Shown here: positions 62,755-64,000 of the stretch, in pieces
How the letters are laid out: every line of letters begins with the position of its first letter
Position numbering within the stretch: the stretch's first letter is position 1
NCBI RefSeq assembly: GCF_003337305.1
Contig: NZ_QPJO01000002.1
Location: 1-64,000, forward strand
Length of the DNA: 64,000 nucleotides
Origin: Winogradskyella arenosi
GTDB taxonomy: Bacteria > Bacteroidota > Bacteroidia > Flavobacteriales > Flavobacteriaceae
Direction of reading: 5' to 3'
Notes under the pieces: model-generated
What the model was told of the DNA's origin: nothing
The model's input: only the letters and a program-made list of their open reading frames with translations
The model's database searches: none
Program-made: the position numbers and the translations under genes

Positions 62755-63343
62755 AAGTTATGAGGGTAACAAAGACGATTAGGTTTTAAGGTTCAGGCTT
62801 TAATTGTAAAAATAGTAAAACTTATTCTAGAACTAAGTTTTACTGTTGTTTTAATTGAGAAATTAAGACGTTTCAATTTTAAAAGGTTGAAATTATAACT
62901 TCAATAACGAATGAGATTAATGTGATCATAATGGTTTGGTTTTAGAGGGTTAGTATTATTTTTTTCGATTGAATTCTCAATATATATTTTCAACATACTA
63001 TGTTCCAAGTGATTTTATAAAAATCGGCGAAATTAACTTTGTATTTATAGTTATAAGGATGTATCTTGTTTTAATATTTTGTGACTGCTCTATGAATTAG
63101 TTTTATATTAATACTAAAAAGTATTAATAAGGTTTTAATATGTTACATTTGTAGAGCTTTTTTGTTAGTAAAATGAAAATTCAAGAGGAATTTTGTCTTA
63201 AAAAGGCGGAAATTGGCGGTTTTCATCTTTTCTTTTCCGATGGGCATGATAAAATTCATGTTTTATTTTAGGGATTTTTTGTAATTAATTCTGAGTTAAC
63301 TTCCGGCATGATAATAACCTTATCTTTGTGCAAAAATTAAGAA
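62755..63343. other. Non-coding stretch upstream of the last gene
   Basis: No gene seen. It contains -7-like TAACTTTG (63034-63041) and TACATTTG (63144-63151), either of which could serve an unseen small RNA or be chance. Confidence 0.4.
63321..63328 (+). promoter_or_regulatory. -7 element for the last gene
   Basis: TATCTTTG 15 bp before the ATG at 63344. Confidence 0.6.
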
Positions 63344-64000
63344 ATGAAAAAAATTACGTTTTTAGCGCTGATGCTCATATCGGGTTTCAGTTGGTCTCAG
63401 ATTTTATTAATTAATGAACTCGATCCGGATTCTCCAAGTATAGATACGCATGAGTTTATTGAGTTAAAATCTGAAACTCCAAACTTTTCAACAGATGGTT
63501 ATATTTTAGTCTTTTTTAACGGGTCTAGTAGCGGTGGAGATCGTAGTTATTTTACCTATGATTTAAATGGGCTTACTACGGATATAAATGGACTTTTGGT
63601 GATAGGAAGTTCAAATATTACGCCTTTCCCACAAGCCTTGATGTCTGAAAATGTAATTCAGAATGGCGCCGATGCCGTTGGAATTTATCAAGCTCCACTT
63701 TCGGATTTTCCTGAAGAGACCATTGCGACACAGGTGAATTTAATCGACGCTATGGTATACGGTACTAACGATTCTGATGCTACAGGTTTGTTAAATAAAT
63801 TAGGGGAGACCACGCAGCATAATGATAGTGGTACCAATGCGAATCCTAAATCAATTCAACGTTTTGTAGATGATTTAGGGAATGTCACTTTTCAATCTGT
63901 AACCCCAACGCCAAGAAGAGAGAATGATGGTTCTGGAATTGATGTAAATGCTATTGCAATTTCTGTTGAAGAAACACAGCTTGATGAAGGTGCTGTTTTT
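63344..64000 (+). CDS. Lamin-tail-domain secreted protein (3' end outside window)
   Basis: 219 codons are present and the frame is open to the edge. A signal peptide (MKKITFLALMLISGFSWSQ) is followed by ILLINELDPDSPSIDTHEFIEL, the opening of a lamin tail domain, with the typical GYILVFFNG strand and later NLIDAMVYG. Such domains occur in large secreted nucleases and adhesins of Bacteroidota, often with a C-terminal sorting signal. What follows here cannot be seen. Confidence 0.8.
   Translation, partial: MKKITFLALMLISGFSWSQILLINELDPDSPSIDTHEFIELKSETPNFSTDGYILVFFNGSSSGGDRSYFTYDLNGLTTDINGLLVIGSSNITPFPQALMSENVIQNGADAVGIYQAPLSDFPEETIATQVNLIDAMVYGTNDSDATGLLNKLGETTQHNDSGTNANPKSIQRFVDDLGNVTFQSVTPTPRRENDGSGIDVNAIAISVEETQLDEGAVF

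Overview
This window is an AT-rich chromosomal segment of a member of the Bacteroidota, most likely a marine-type Flavobacteriaceae. The evidence is the Bacteroidota promoter element TAnnTTTG in front of many genes, a Rho factor with a long charged insertion, and families typical of the group (DUF4293, DUF3667, DUF1599, BT_3928-like DoxX). I cannot name the genus.

Region 1 (1 to about 20 kb) is an accessory region in which nearly every gene lies on the minus strand. It contains an IS110 transposase end, the two genes of a Gabija-like anti-phage system, small unknown and membrane proteins, a frameshifted pseudogene, a dead integrase beside a tRNA-Met-like 3' end, and an nfsB/hxlR pair. The genes between 0.2 and 6.6 kb, 11.1 and 12.0 kb and 16.2 and 16.7 kb are packed like integron gene cassettes. 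A 130-190 bp imperfect hairpin of attC type follows the 3' end of each gene or gene set. Each cassette begins with a private 8-9 nt word whose reverse complement opens its own hairpin. All three arrays begin at copies of the same roughly 85 bp sequence, which sits where an attI site would sit. No integron integrase gene is visible in the window.

Region 2 (20.2 to about 36 kb) is a stress and low-oxygen type island. On the minus strand are four tandem-domain universal stress proteins, an ATP-cone/Mrr-like protein, a beta-CASP metallo-beta-lactamase and a small helical protein. On the plus strand are a TerB-like protein, an M50 site-2 protease, an HlyD-like adaptor, an FtsX/MacB permease, an ABC ATPase, a second helical protein, a CbpA-type DnaJ, CbpM and a P1B-4 metal ATPase. 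Six palindromes of the form TGAnnnnnnTCA (FNR/CRP-like) each lie exactly 33 bp, centre to centre, from a TAnnTTTA-like -7 element. One of them appears to drive a roughly 94 nt small RNA with its own terminator at 26969-27062, which would be an analogue of FnrS.

Region 3 (36 to 43 kb) carries lipoproteins, a SYLF protein, an AraC/receiver/histidine-kinase operon, small proteins and an AraC regulator. Region 4 (43 to 64 kb) is mostly conserved chromosome: rho, truA, an MsbA-like exporter, cdaA, folP, tpiA, prmA, clpS, a persulfide/sulfur operon with a Crp/Fnr regulator, tRNA-Arg(ACG), and the start of a lamin-tail-domain protein that runs off the end.
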